Positions 53,330-61,466 of a stretch of DNA of 64,000 bases are shown here, piece after piece. The position numbers were made by a program, and so were the translations under genes. Numbering within the stretch: the first letter of the stretch is position 1; every line of letters starts with the position of its first letter. Below the pieces are notes generated by a model that ran no database searches, was not told where the DNA came from, and was given only the letters and a program-made list of their open reading frames with translations. Source of the stretch: Bacilli bacterium (GTDB lineage: Bacteria; Bacillota_I; Bacilli_A; RF39; UBA660); contig JAFRHI010000023.1 of NCBI GenBank assembly GCA_017433415.1, forward strand, positions 16,520-80,519. The letters are read 5' to 3'.

Positions 53330-53998
53330 ATGAAGAAAAAAGTAACTTTTGAGAAAAAAATTAATTTTCCAACGATGATTGGAGAAGTTTGTGCAATTTC
53401 TTTAGAACAAAATTTAAAATTTGTTAATGAGAGTGAAGTAGAAGGCGATTTATTACTTACAGGTAAATATAAATTGACAGAAGCATCTCGTTTAGAAGAG
53501 GATTTTAGTTATAGTATTCCTGCAGAAATAGTACTAACAGAAAAACTAGATTTAAATACTGTTAAAATTGAGATAACGGATTTTTATTATGAAATAGAAA
53601 ATGAAGATACAATGGTTTGTCATATTGAATTATTAGTTGAGGGAAATGAATTTGTTTCGGAAAAATTAAGTGATGAAGAAAGAGAATGTGATGGAGAAAT
53701 AAAGAAAGAAGAAGAAATAGAGATACCAGTAAAAGAAAATGGAGAAGTTTTACAAGAAGATGAAAAAGTAGATGATAATATTACAGTAGATAATAATGAT
53801 AAAAGTTTGTTTTTTAATTTTCAAGAAGATCAAGAGACATATGGAACATTTTTAGTCTATATAGTTAGGCAGAATGAAACAATTAATACAATTATTGAAA
53901 AATATAATACGAATTTAGAAGAATTAGAAAAATACAATGATTTGAATAATTTAGGTATTGGTACTAAGTTAATAATTCCTGTTACTGATAATGATTGA
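53330..53998 (+). CDS. SpoVID-like spore coat morphogenetic protein with LysM domain
   Basis: 222 residues. Residues 1-105 resemble the N-terminal beta domain of Bacillus SpoVID (ISLEQNLKF, VEGDLLLTGKY, FSYSIPAEIVL), a SipL/SPOCS-like fold. An acidic spacer follows (about 115-165), and a LysM domain ends the protein (about 175-222: TFLVYIVRQNETINTIIEKYNTNLEELEKYNDL, then GTKLIIPV). SpoVID and SipL hold the coat to the forespore. It is much shorter than Bacillus SpoVID (about 575 residues) because the spacer is short. The next gene is a YsxE-like coat protein, the same pair as in B. subtilis. Start ATG 53330 with GGAGG. Confidence 0.72.
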   Translation: MKKKVTFEKKINFPTMIGEVCAISLEQNLKFVNESEVEGDLLLTGKYKLTEASRLEEDFSYSIPAEIVLTEKLDLNTVKIEITDFYYEIENEDTMVCHIELLVEGNEFVSEKLSDEERECDGEIKKEEEIEIPVKENGEVLQEDEKVDDNITVDNNDKSLFFNFQEDQETYGTFLVYIVRQNETINTIIEKYNTNLEELEKYNDLNNLGIGTKLIIPVTDND

Positions 53999-54920
53999 TA
54001 TTAAAGATATACTTAATAAAAATAATATCAAAGTAAAAAAAATTACATATTATGATAATTATGTAATTACTGAGAGTGACGATAATAAATATTTAATTAA
54101 AAATCGTGATAGTAATAAGAGTGAGATATTTGATTACTTAAAAAGTATCAAGTATCCTTATTATTTGGATATTATTAATAGTTATAATGACTATTATGAA
54201 ATATATCCATATTATGATGATAAAGTAGTTGATAAGTATTCAAAAGGAAAAAAGATAATCGAAGCTCTTTCTTTATTACAATTAAAATCTTTGTCTTATA
54301 AAGAATATAGTGAAGATAATATTAAAGGAATCTATGAAGACTTAGTTGAAAAGATAGATAATACTATGAAATATTATCTAGATTTACAAGATTATATTGA
54401 AGAGTTTATTTTTCCTAATCCGGCATATTATTTATTAATTAAAAATATTAGTAAATTTTATGAATTACTTAGATTGGGTAGATTAAGTTTAGATAAGTGG
54501 TATCAAAATACTAAAGATAATAAACTTAGAGAAGTATTACTAGTTAATAATGTTTCTTTAAATAATTTTTGTTTTGGAGATTATCAATACTTTATTGATT
54601 ATAGAGATGCTCACTGGGGATTAGTTTCATATGATTTTGCAGAGTTTTATAAAAATGATTTATTTGAAGTTGATATGATAAGCTTATTTGATTATTATAA
54701 ATCATTATTTAATATTGATCAAAATGAATATTATTTATTATGTTCTTTAATAAGTATACCTGTAAAAATTAAATTTAGTCGTACTGCTTATAACGATACG
54801 GTATATGTTAGAAGTGTTGTTGATTATGTTTTAAAAACAATTGAATTTATATCAGAAGAAAATGAAAAATATCAGGAAGCAGATAAAGATAAATTCGAAC
54901 AAGAGAATGAAGACATTTAA
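53991..54920 (+). CDS. YsxE/CotS-like spore coat protein, degenerate kinase fold
   Basis: 309 residues, overlapping the SpoVID-like gene by 8 bp. The layout is that of CotS-family coat proteins related to aminoglycoside kinases: an N-lobe (about 15-60, YDNYVITESDDNKYLIKNRD) and a helical C-lobe. Where active kinases have an HGD...N catalytic loop and a metal-binding D, this protein has VNNVSLNNF and FIDYRDAHWG, so the catalytic Asp is missing and the protein is probably a pseudokinase. In B. subtilis ysxE lies next to spoVID. No membrane helix. The C-terminus is acidic and charged. Confidence 0.65.
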   Translation: MIDIKDILNKNNIKVKKITYYDNYVITESDDNKYLIKNRDSNKSEIFDYLKSIKYPYYLDIINSYNDYYEIYPYYDDKVVDKYSKGKKIIEALSLLQLKSLSYKEYSEDNIKGIYEDLVEKIDNTMKYYLDLQDYIEEFIFPNPAYYLLIKNISKFYELLRLGRLSLDKWYQNTKDNKLREVLLVNNVSLNNFCFGDYQYFIDYRDAHWGLVSYDFAEFYKNDLFEVDMISLFDYYKSLFNIDQNEYYLLCSLISIPVKIKFSRTAYNDTVYVRSVVDYVLKTIEFISEENEKYQEADKDKFEQENEDI

Positions 54921-54990
54921 TTTTGTTGTGATAAATATTAGGATTATTAATTGATAAAAAATAATTATTAAATTAATAAAAATACCAGAT

Positions 54991-55018
54991 AAGAAGAAAA
55001 CATTATTTCTTCTTTTTT
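54991..55018 (+). terminator. Terminator after the YsxE-like gene
   Basis: Stem AAGAAGAAA with TTTCTTCTT, 6-base loop, T run. It lies about 70 bp after the stop. Apart from this hairpin and the rubrerythrin promoter I see nothing else in 54921-55172. Confidence 0.75.
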
Positions 55019-55113
55019 GTTTACATGAGTTACACCTACAAAAGAAGGGATGTCTTAAGTTCATGGTAATCACCTAGTTTATCATATTCAAGTTTAAAAA
55101 AAGAGTGATTTTA

Positions 55114-55143
55114 TTGCTTTAAAAAAAGGTTAGATGTTATAAT
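55114..55143 (+). promoter_or_regulatory. Rubrerythrin promoter
   Basis: TTGCTT (55114-55119), 18 bp, TGT plus perfect TATAAT (55138-55143), 29 bp before the ATG; AAGGAGG ribosome binding site follows. The strong signals suit a highly expressed gene. Confidence 0.7.
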
Positions 55144-55172
55144 AAGTGTGTAATAAATTAAGGAGGTAAATT

Positions 55173-55715
55173 ATGGAATTAAAAGGAAGTAAAACAGAAC
55201 AAAATTTGATGACAGCTTTTGCGGGAGAATCTCAAGCTAGAAATAAATATACATATTTTGCTAGTAAAGCAAAAAAAGAAGGATATGAACAAATTGCTGC
55301 GATATTTTTAGAAACTGCTGAAAATGAAAAAGAACATGCTAAAATGTGGTTTAAAGAATTACATGGTGGGGAAGTTCCTTCTACTGTTGAAAACTTAGAA
55401 GCAGCTGCTGATGGTGAAAACTATGAATGGACTGATATGTATGATGAGTTCGCTAAGGTTGCTGAAGAAGAAGGATTCAAAGCTATTGCTGCTAAATTTA
55501 GAGGTGTAGCGGCAATTGAGAAAGAACATGAAGCAAGATACCGTAAATTACTAGAAAATGTTAAAGGTGATTTAGTATTTAGTAAAGATGGAGAAAAGAT
55601 TTGGGTATGTCGTAATTGTGGACATGTATGTGTAGGTAAATCTGCACCAAAAGTATGTCCAGTATGTGCACATCCACAAGCTTACTTTGAAGTTAAAGCA
55701 GATAATTATATGTAA
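55173..55715 (+). CDS. rbr: Rubrerythrin
   Basis: 180 residues. Anaerobe peroxide-reducing enzyme. The N-terminal four-helix domain has the diiron ligand motifs (EXXH pairs in ENEKEHAK and IEKEHEARY, Glu in [14 protein letters not shown]). The C-terminal rubredoxin-like domain has the four Fe-binding Cys in CRNCGHV and CPVCAHPQ. Length and order are typical. It uses more GCT, GAA and AAA codons and fewer rare codons than neighbours, consistent with high expression. It is a single-gene transcript with own promoter and a UUCG-type terminator. Confidence 0.97.
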   Translation: MELKGSKTEQNLMTAFAGESQARNKYTYFASKAKKEGYEQIAAIFLETAENEKEHAKMWFKELHGGEVPSTVENLEAAADGENYEWTDMYDEFAKVAEEEGFKAIAAKFRGVAAIEKEHEARYRKLLENVKGDLVFSKDGEKIWVCRNCGHVCVGKSAPKVCPVCAHPQAYFEVKADNYM

Positions 55716-55742
55716 AAAACATTGCTTCGGCAATGCTTTTTT
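55714..55742. terminator. Bidirectional terminator between rubrerythrin and a convergent gene
   Basis: Stem CATTGC with GCAATG, closed by a TTCG tetraloop, flanked by A6 on the left and T6 on the right (one bulged C). A/T flanks let it serve both convergent genes. Confidence 0.85.
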
Positions 55743-56100
55743 AGTTAAAAGCTATTTCTGTTTCTAGATTAGTGTCTTCTAAGATGATATAGAGGAATAT
55801 TATACCTGATATTAGGACTAGGGTGGTTGCGGTTAGTATTAGGGTGTTATTCTTATTTTTGTTGTTTATATATGATGTAAGAGAATCTTTTTCAAAGTAG
55901 GTATAGATTAATACTAGAGCTGTAAAGATTAGAGTGTTTATTTTTCTGTAGGTTTCTTTACTCTTTTGATTATTATTTATGAAGTAGTCTTTTTCTAAGT
56001 AATTTGAATAATAAGATAGAGCTATAATTATTAGATAAACTATCCAAATTTCGTTTTCAAAGTTTATTTGATTTAGTCTTTTAATAGTATTAGAATTCAT
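55741..56100 (-). CDS. Small four-helix membrane protein of a Firmicutes family
   Basis: 119 residues. It opens with MNSNTIKRLNQINFENEIWIVYLIIIALSYYSNYLEKDYF, then two further hydrophobic stretches (TLIFTALVLIYTYF, TLILTATTLVLISGIIFLYIIL). Similar small proteins with this opening occur in Clostridia, function unknown. No ribosome binding site is seen before the ATG; a TAGAAT-like -10 ten bases upstream suggests a nearly leaderless transcript. It ends in the bidirectional terminator shared with rubrerythrin. It is one of four minus-strand genes in the window. Confidence 0.7.
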   Translation of the reverse strand: MNSNTIKRLNQINFENEIWIVYLIIIALSYYSNYLEKDYFINNNQKSKETYRKINTLIFTALVLIYTYFEKDSLTSYINNKNKNNTLILTATTLVLISGIIFLYIILEDTNLETEIAFN

Positions 56101-56163
56101 AATAAAATATATTCTAAAATTTAATTATTAATGATATAATATGGTTGCTTTGGGGTGAATAGT

Positions 56164-58296
56164 ATGAAACATGAATTGTTGGTACCAGCGGGTAATATGG
56201 AGTGTTTATATCAAGCTGTTAATAATGGGTGTGATGCAGTATATTTAGCAGGTAAAAGTTTTGGAGCTAGGAAGTTTGCAGCTAATTTTACAAATGATGA
56301 ATTAGTAGATGCTATAAAATATTGTCATTTATATGGAGTAAGGGTATTTGTTACAATGAATACGCTTGTTAAAAATAATGAAGTTGATTCATTTTTAGAA
56401 GAAGCAAGATTTTTACATAAAAATGGGGTAGATGCTTTAATTGTCCAAGACTTTGGGATGATTTGTTTACTTAGAGAGAAGTTTCCTAATTTAGAGATAC
56501 ATGCATCGACTCAGGCTAATATTAATTCACGTGAAGTATGTGAATTATATTATAAATTAGGTGTTAAAAGAGTAGTTTTTGCAAGGGAATTATCAATTGA
56601 TGAGATTGACAAGATTGATGTACCAATTGAGAAAGAAGCATTTATTCACGGAGCACTTTGCATATCTTATTCAGGAAATTGTTTAATGAGTAGTATGCTA
56701 GGTGGTAGAAGTGGTAATAGAGGGGAATGTGCTGGAAGTTGTCGAATGCCGTACTCATTAATCAAAGATGATAAAGTTATTTCAAGGGATAAGTATTTAC
56801 TTAGTACTAAGGAGTTTAGTAGTGTTTATAATATTGATAGATTATTAAAGAGTAGTGTTTATAGTTTTAAAATAGAAGGTCGAATGAAGAGCCCTTTATA
56901 TGTAGGTTTTATTACAAGGCTTTACAGAAATTTAATTGATGGTAAGCATGTTAATTTAGAAGAAGAACTTAATAAGTTAAAAACTATTTTTAATAGGGAA
57001 TTTACTCGTGGTAGATTGTTTTTGGCAAGTGATATAGATCTTATGAATACAAAAAGTCCTAATCATATTGGTTTAAAAATTGGTAAATGTAGTATTAAAG
57101 ATAATAAGATTAAAATTGTTTTGGATAGGGGAGAGGTACTTAATCAACATGACTCAATTAGATTTTTAAATAGTAGTAAAGGCATGACTATAAATTATTT
57201 ATATGATAGTAAATTGAAATTATGTTCATCAGCAACTGGTATTTGTTACGTTGATAATAAGCTTGAACTTAGTGGTGATGATTTAGTTCATAAAACTCAA
57301 GATAAGAAATTAGAAGAAGAGTTTGAACATATTGAAAAGAAAAAAATTCCTATTACTTTTAAAATTAAAAGTAGTAAGAATAATTTATTAATAGAGGTTA
57401 GTGATGGTAAAAATAAATTTAGTAAGAAGATTCCAACTTCTATTGCGATAAATGCTCCAACTACGGCTGGGGATATTATGAAGCATTTGAATAAACTTGG
57501 AAATAGTCCTTTTTATGGAGTGGATTTTGATTTTGATATTAGTGATAATATTTTTGTTCAAATAAAGGAAATTAATGAAGCTAGAAGAGAATTAGTGGAT
57601 GAGTTAATTAAAAGTAGAGAAGAAGTTAAAACTAGTTTTGTTGAGAAGGATGCCTCTTTTGATAGGGTTTGTTTAGATGACTTTTCTAAGACAGTTAGTT
57701 GTGTTGTAAGAACTAAGGAACAATTGTTAAAATGTCTTGAATTAAATGTAGATAGAATTTATGTTACAGATTTAGAATTATATGATAAGTATTCAAATAA
57801 GAATAATGTGTATTATTTCGGTAAAAATATTAGAGATAAGAGATTAGTTTCTGATTATGCTATATATAATGGAGTAATTGGGGATTATTTAATTAATGTT
57901 ACTAATATTTATACGGCTTATTATCTTTCTAAAATAGGATTTAAGGGACTTAATTTATCTGTAGAATTGTCAAATGATGAGGTAATTGATTTTATTGAGT
58001 TGTTTAAAGAAAAGTTTGGAGTATTTGGATTAGAAATTCTTGTTTATGGAAGAGTTCAGAATATGTTAATAAAAGGAAATGTTTTAGATCTTAAGAGTGG
58101 AAAATATTTGTTAGAAGATTTTAGAAAAAGGCAGTTTCCAGTGTATTATGATGGATGCTTTACGCATATATTTAATTATACTAATGAAAGAGATATTGGT
58201 GAAAGTATTAAAAACATTTGTGGTATAAGATTAGATTTTTATGATGAGAATAGTACTATGGTAGAAAAAATTATTAATAGTAAAATTCATATATAA
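56164..58296 (+). CDS. Peptidase U32 family protein with C-terminal extension
   Basis: 710 residues from ATG 56164 (GGGGTG upstream; a GTG nine bases earlier lies in that site). U32 motifs are clear: ELLVPAGNMECLYQAVNNGCDAVYLAGKSFGAR, IHASTQANI, and EAFIHGALCISYSGNCLMSSMLG followed by RGECAGSCRMPY with conserved Cys. These proteins resemble tRNA- and rRNA-hydroxylation factors (YrrN/YrrO, TrhP, RlhA) and many need an iron-sulfur cluster. The second half (about 380-710) is the DUF3656-like region seen in the long members. A TGA TATAAT extended -10 lies at 56132-56140. Confidence 0.88.
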   Translation: MKHELLVPAGNMECLYQAVNNGCDAVYLAGKSFGARKFAANFTNDELVDAIKYCHLYGVRVFVTMNTLVKNNEVDSFLEEARFLHKNGVDALIVQDFGMICLLREKFPNLEIHASTQANINSREVCELYYKLGVKRVVFARELSIDEIDKIDVPIEKEAFIHGALCISYSGNCLMSSMLGGRSGNRGECAGSCRMPYSLIKDDKVISRDKYLLSTKEFSSVYNIDRLLKSSVYSFKIEGRMKSPLYVGFITRLYRNLIDGKHVNLEEELNKLKTIFNREFTRGRLFLASDIDLMNTKSPNHIGLKIGKCSIKDNKIKIVLDRGEVLNQHDSIRFLNSSKGMTINYLYDSKLKLCSSATGICYVDNKLELSGDDLVHKTQDKKLEEEFEHIEKKKIPITFKIKSSKNNLLIEVSDGKNKFSKKIPTSIAINAPTTAGDIMKHLNKLGNSPFYGVDFDFDISDNIFVQIKEINEARRELVDELIKSREEVKTSFVEKDASFDRVCLDDFSKTVSCVVRTKEQLLKCLELNVDRIYVTDLELYDKYSNKNNVYYFGKNIRDKRLVSDYAIYNGVIGDYLINVTNIYTAYYLSKIGFKGLNLSVELSNDEVIDFIELFKEKFGVFGLEILVYGRVQNMLIKGNVLDLKSGKYLLEDFRKRQFPVYYDGCFTHIFNYTNERDIGESIKNICGIRLDFYDENSTMVEKIINSKIHI

Positions 58297-58339
58297 AAAT
58301 TGATTGTTTTATGTTAGAATTAATTATAGGAGTGATATC

Positions 58340-58849
58340 ATGAGTAAATCTAAAAATGAAAAGAACAATTATGTTTTATTAGTAGTGATTTTCGTATTAA
58401 CTATAGCATTTGTTTTATATTTATGCAGATGGTATAATGTTTATAATGAATATAAGAAGAATATACCTGTAATTAGAGATTCATTATATGAAATTGTTAA
58501 TGATGATTTAGAACATTATATTATGGATAATCCAACATCTGTTGTTTATATGTGTACTGCTAGTAATGATAAATGTAGAACTTTTGAAAAGAAATTTAAG
58601 AAGTATTTAAAAACAGTTGAATTAACAGATTCAATGGTATATTTAAATTTGAGTGATTTAGATCAAGATGAATTTGTAAATAATTTTAACAGTAAGTATG
58701 ATTATAAAGTTAAATTAACTACTGATTATCCAGCTTTTGTTTATTTTGAAGATGGTGAGGTAGTGGCAATTCTACAAGGAAAAGAAGATTCTGATCTTAC
58801 TCTTGCAGAAGTAAAACAATTTTTAAAATTAAATGAAATAGGAGAGTAA
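58340..58849 (+). CDS. Membrane-anchored thioredoxin-like protein
   Basis: 169 residues from ATG 58340 (GGAGTGAT upstream). One membrane helix (about 11-31), then a thioredoxin-like fold: SVVYMCTASNDKCRTFEKKFKKYL, VYLNLSDLDQDEFV, and TTDYPAFVYFEDGEVVAILQG with cis-Pro. The active site is C-x-x-x-x-x-x-C rather than CxxC, so disulfide exchange may differ or be lost. It lies between the U32 gene and trmL; its end forms part of competing RNA hairpins at the trmL start. Confidence 0.7.
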   Translation: MSKSKNEKNNYVLLVVIFVLTIAFVLYLCRWYNVYNEYKKNIPVIRDSLYEIVNDDLEHYIMDNPTSVVYMCTASNDKCRTFEKKFKKYLKTVELTDSMVYLNLSDLDQDEFVNNFNSKYDYKVKLTTDYPAFVYFEDGEVVAILQGKEDSDLTLAEVKQFLKLNEIGE

Positions 58850-58872
58850 TCTCCTTTTTAAGAGGAGTTTTT
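58840..58872 (+). terminator. Two mutually exclusive hairpins, the second containing the trmL ribosome binding site
   Basis: Arm 1 AGGAGA (58840-58845), arm 2 TCTCCT (58850-58855), arm 3 AGGAG (58863-58867). Arms 1 and 2 form a hairpin followed by five T (terminator of the upstream gene). Arms 2 and 3 form another hairpin followed by five T directly before ATG 58873; arm 3 is the trmL Shine-Dalgarno site. Confidence 0.55.
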
Positions 58873-59382
58873 ATGAATAATATAGTTTTATTTGAACCGG
58901 AAATACCACAAAATACTGGTAATATTATGCGTACTTGTGTAGCAACTAATACAAAATTACATTTAATTAAACCATTGGGTTTTAGTATTGATGATGCACA
59001 TTTAAAACGAAGTGGTGTTAATTATATTGATAAATTAGATTTTGAAGTATATGAAAATTTTTCTGATTTTTGTAGTAAGAATAAAGGAGAGTACTATTAT
59101 TTTACAAGATATGGGCATAAACCTCATACTAGTTTTGATTATAGTGATACTTCGAAGAATTTGTATTTTATTTTTGGGAAAGAATCTACAGGTATTCCTA
59201 AAGAAATACTTAAAGATGATTTAGAACACTGTATGAGGATTCCAATGACAGATAATGTTAGAGCTTTAAATGTCTCTAATAGTGTTGCGATTGTTATATA
59301 TGAAGCACTTAGACAACAAGATTTTAAAGGTTTATTGTTTGATGAACCGCATAAGGGTGCAGATTATTTAGAAAGAGATTAA
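58873..59382 (+). CDS. trmL: tRNA (cytidine(34)-2'-O)-methyltransferase
   Basis: 169 residues, SPOUT-class knot methyltransferase that 2'-O-methylates the wobble base of tRNA-Leu. Motif 1 FEPEIPQNTGNIMRTCVATNTKLHLIKPLGF, motif 2 FIFGKESTGIPKE, and motif 3 RIPMTDNVRALNVSNSVAIVIYEALRQ are all present. Length and motif spacing are standard for TrmL/YibK. The start is set by AGGAG at 58863-58867. Confidence 0.95.
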   Translation: MNNIVLFEPEIPQNTGNIMRTCVATNTKLHLIKPLGFSIDDAHLKRSGVNYIDKLDFEVYENFSDFCSKNKGEYYYFTRYGHKPHTSFDYSDTSKNLYFIFGKESTGIPKEILKDDLEHCMRIPMTDNVRALNVSNSVAIVIYEALRQQDFKGLLFDEPHKGADYLERD

Positions 59383-59398
59383 GAAAGGAGACGTTAAA

Positions 59399-59659
59399 AT
59401 GTTTGAACATGGAAATGGTAGCTCATTTACTCATAGCTCTGATGGTGGATTTAGTCATAATTCAACTGCTGGTAGTACTACAATAAGTCATCATTCAGAT
59501 GGTTCAAGTAGTCATAGTTTTACTACTGATAGTTCTACAATAAGCCATCATTCAGATGGTTCAAGTAGTCATAGTTTTACTACTGGTAACACTACAGTTA
59601 GTCATCATTCAGATGGGTCAGTAACTCATAGTTTTACTGTAGGATCAAATGATGATTAG
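59399..59659 (+). CDS. Small His/Ser protein with four 19-residue repeats
   Basis: 86 residues: a 9-residue start followed by four 19-residue units (residues 10-28, 29-47, 48-66, 67-85). The pattern is (F/I/V)-(T/S)-H-(S/H)-S-D-G-x-x-(S/T)-H-(N/S)-(S/F)-T-x-x-(S/N). Units 2 and 3 are nearly identical at DNA level. Regular hydrophobic spacing and Gly/Asp turns suggest a small beta-solenoid; the His residues could bind metal. It lacks a signal peptide. AAAGGAG precedes the ATG. It lies 50 bp before sigG, and a hairpin terminator separates the two. Function unknown. Confidence 0.75.
   Translation: MFEHGNGSSFTHSSDGGFSHNSTAGSTTISHHSDGSSSHSFTTDSSTISHHSDGSSSHSFTTGNTTVSHHSDGSVTHSFTVGSNDD
59426..59653 (+). 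repeat. Four tandem 57-bp coding repeats
   Basis: Units begin at about 59426, 59483, 59540 and 59597. Units 2 and 3 share long identical stretches around TCATCATTCAGATGG; unit 1 is the most diverged. Confidence 0.8.
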
Positions 59660-59679
59660 TTTGTATAAAATTATTATTA

Positions 59680-59709
59680 ACCTACCAATATTATATTGGA
59701 GGTTTTTTT
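59680..59709 (+). terminator. Terminator-like hairpin sequestering the sigG ribosome binding site
   Basis: ACCTACCAATA (59680-59690) pairs with TATTGGAGGT (59694-59703) with one bulged A, followed by six T and then ATG 59710. The right arm contains GGAGG (59698-59702), the sigG Shine-Dalgarno site, so the hairpin can both end the upstream transcript and hide the sigG start. Confidence 0.65.
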
Positions 59710-60483
59710 ATGGGAAAATATAAGGTAGAAATAAGTGGTATTGATACTAGTGATTTGATAACATTAAAAGCTGATGAGATGAAAAAATTATTTATTGAAT
59801 ATAAAAATGGGGATTTATTTGCGAGAGATTTACTTATTAATGGTAATTTAAAACTAGTTTTATCAATATTAAAGAAATTTTATAATAAATCTGAAAACTT
59901 AGATGATTTGTTTCAAATAGGTTGTGTTGGTTTAATTAAAGCAATAGATAATTTTGATCTTAGTTATGATGTTAAGTTTTCTACGTATGCTGTACCAATG
60001 ATTTTAGGAGAAGTTAAGCGTTATATTAGAGATAATAGTAGTATTAGGATTAGTAGAAGTTTAAAAGATATTGCTTATAAAAGTTTAAAAATAATTGATG
60101 ATTATTATGCTGAAAACGGGAAAGAACCGACATTCAAATATATAGCAGAGCTATTAGGGGTTAGTGAGTTTGATGTTAGTAATGCATTAATTGCTTTAAA
60201 AGATCCAGTTAGTATGTATGAAGCAATTTATAATGATGGAGGAGATACGATTTATTTATATGATCAAATAGAAGATAAAAAGAGTAGTGAGGATGTTTCT
60301 AATCGTTTAGCAATAGAAAATGCTATTAATGATCTTAATGTACGTGAAAAATATATATTAGATGAGAGGTTTATTATGGGAAAATCACAGATGGAGATTG
60401 CTGAGATGCTAGATATAAGTCAAGCTCAAGTTTCAAGATTAGAGAAAAAAGCAATTAATCAGTTAAAAAAGGTCTTAAAATAA
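59710..60483 (+). CDS. sigG: Sporulation sigma factor SigG
   Basis: 257 residues, forespore-specific RNA polymerase sigma factor. It aligns along its length with Bacillus SigG: K-V-E-I-x-G-(V/I)-DTS at the start, NGNLKLVLSILKKF, DDLFQIGCVGLIKAIDNFDLSYDVKFSTYAVPMI (region 2), RIRxSRSLKDIAYK-type segment, DPVSMYEAIYNDGGDTIYLYDQI, and a region 4 helix-turn-helix MEIAEMLDISQAQVSRLEKKA. The KVEI-GIDTS opening separates it from SigF and SigB. The length is normal and all regions are intact. Its ylmC neighbour is the same as in B. subtilis. Confidence 0.95.
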   Translation: MGKYKVEISGIDTSDLITLKADEMKKLFIEYKNGDLFARDLLINGNLKLVLSILKKFYNKSENLDDLFQIGCVGLIKAIDNFDLSYDVKFSTYAVPMILGEVKRYIRDNSSIRISRSLKDIAYKSLKIIDDYYAENGKEPTFKYIAELLGVSEFDVSNALIALKDPVSMYEAIYNDGGDTIYLYDQIEDKKSSEDVSNRLAIENAINDLNVREKYILDERFIMGKSQMEIAEMLDISQAQVSRLEKKAINQLKKVLK

Positions 60484-60512
60484 ATACTTATCATATTATT
60501 TAATAGGTGATT

Positions 60513-60740
60513 ATGGTGCGCTTATCAGATTTACAAGCAAAGAAGATTGTTAGTATTTCTACGGGAAGAAATATTGGAAATATAATAGATGCTGAAGTGA
60601 AACAGGATGGAAATATAGAAGCTTTAATAATAGAGGGAAATAAAGGATTTTTTTCCCTTAATAAAGAGAGCGATACTCGAATATTTTGGAGTGATATTAC
60701 AAAAATAGGAGAAGATGTTATATTAATAAAAAAAGAGTAA
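60513..60740 (+). CDS. ylmC: YlmC/YmxH family PRC-barrel sporulation protein
   Basis: About 75 residues; a small PRC-barrel protein: VRLSDLQAKKIVSISTGRNIGNIIDAEVKQDGNIEALIIEG, then RIFWSDITKIGEDVILIKKE. The conserved GxxIGxIxDxE and I-x-W-x-x-I-x-x-IGEDVILV elements are typical. In B. subtilis ylmC lies just downstream of sigG, as here. The start is uncertain among ATG 60513 and GTG 60516; AGGTGAT ends two to five bases before them. Its end overlaps the proposed start of yunB by 19 bp. The molecular role of the family is not known. Confidence 0.88.
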   Translation: MVRLSDLQAKKIVSISTGRNIGNIIDAEVKQDGNIEALIIEGNKGFFSLNKESDTRIFWSDITKIGEDVILIKKE

Positions 60741-61423
60741 AAAGTAATTTTAGGAATAAATTACTTTTATTTATTTTTTTAGTATGGGTATCAGCTTTTT
60801 TTTTAATAGAAATTATTGATAAGCGTTTGACAACCATTTTAAAGCAATATATAAATATTGAAGTAGAAAGAGTTACTAACAATATTGTTAATAAGAGTAT
60901 AAACGAACTTATGGCTACTAATGAGTATGGTAAATTTTTAATTATTGAGAGAGATACTAATGATATAGAGAAAATTTCTTATAATACTTTAGAGATTAAT
61001 CGATTAACTAATGATGTTTCAAAATATATTCAAAAAGAGCTTTTAGAATTGGATGATGGTTATATTGATGATTTTTTTGTTTCTGATAGGATGAGAAAAA
61101 GCCGTTTTAATAAAATTAAGAAAGGTATTATTTGTGATGTTAGTTTGGGATCAATTAGAAATTCATCAATGTTTGCTAATGTTGGTCCAATGATTCCAAT
61201 AAAGTTGGTTTTTATGAGTCAAGTTAAAACTGATGTTGATGTTAAAATTAAAGAGTATGGTATTAATAATGTAATGGTAGAAATATATTTAATTGTTAAA
61301 GTTAGGGAGGTAATATCAATGCCAATTACTTCGGATAGTAGAGAAATAATAGTTAAAGAGCCTATTTCTATTGATATAGTGAGGGGAAGTATTCCTAATT
61401 ATTATGGAGGGATAATCAATTGA
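60722..61423 (+). CDS. yunB: Sporulation protein YunB, apparent ATT start
   Basis: About 233 residues. The conserved C-terminal half matches Bacillus YunB: DVSLGSIRNSSMFANVGPMIPIKL, VKTDVDVKIKEYGINNVMVEIYLIVKVREVISMPI, IVRGSIPNYYGG. YunB proteins have an N-terminal membrane anchor. In this frame that anchor (LLLFIFLVWVSAFFLIEII) lies upstream of the first canonical start (TTG 60827). Between the in-frame stop at 60692 and 60827 there is no ATG, GTG or TTG. ATT 60722 has AGGAG ten bases before it and gives MNKKRVKSNFRNK and then the helix, so it is the best start. A truncated product from TTG 60827 would lack the anchor. Confidence 0.8.
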   Translation: MNKKRVKSNFRNKLLLFIFLVWVSAFFLIEIIDKRLTTILKQYINIEVERVTNNIVNKSINELMATNEYGKFLIIERDTNDIEKISYNTLEINRLTNDVSKYIQKELLELDDGYIDDFFVSDRMRKSRFNKIKKGIICDVSLGSIRNSSMFANVGPMIPIKLVFMSQVKTDVDVKIKEYGINNVMVEIYLIVKVREVISMPITSDSREIIVKEPISIDIVRGSIPNYYGGIIN

Positions 61424-61466
61424 TTTATAATGTTTTGAATGCTATAATTTATGTGAGGTAGATAAT

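Noticed and set aside
54852..55073. Minus-strand ORF of 73 residues with AGGTGAT and a CxCxxC start
   Set aside because: It overlaps the end of the YsxE-like gene and the terminator at 54991-55018, and its Ile/Phe/Leu composition is what any AT-rich antisense frame gives. The ribosome binding site alone is not enough.
59426..59653. Regular repeats near sigG as a CRISPR array
   Set aside because: The repeats are 57 bp in-frame coding units without unique spacers, and no cas genes are near.
59660..59709. SigF or SigG-type promoter before sigG
   Set aside because: A TGTATA-like -35 is present at 59662 but the expected -10 region does not match either consensus well.
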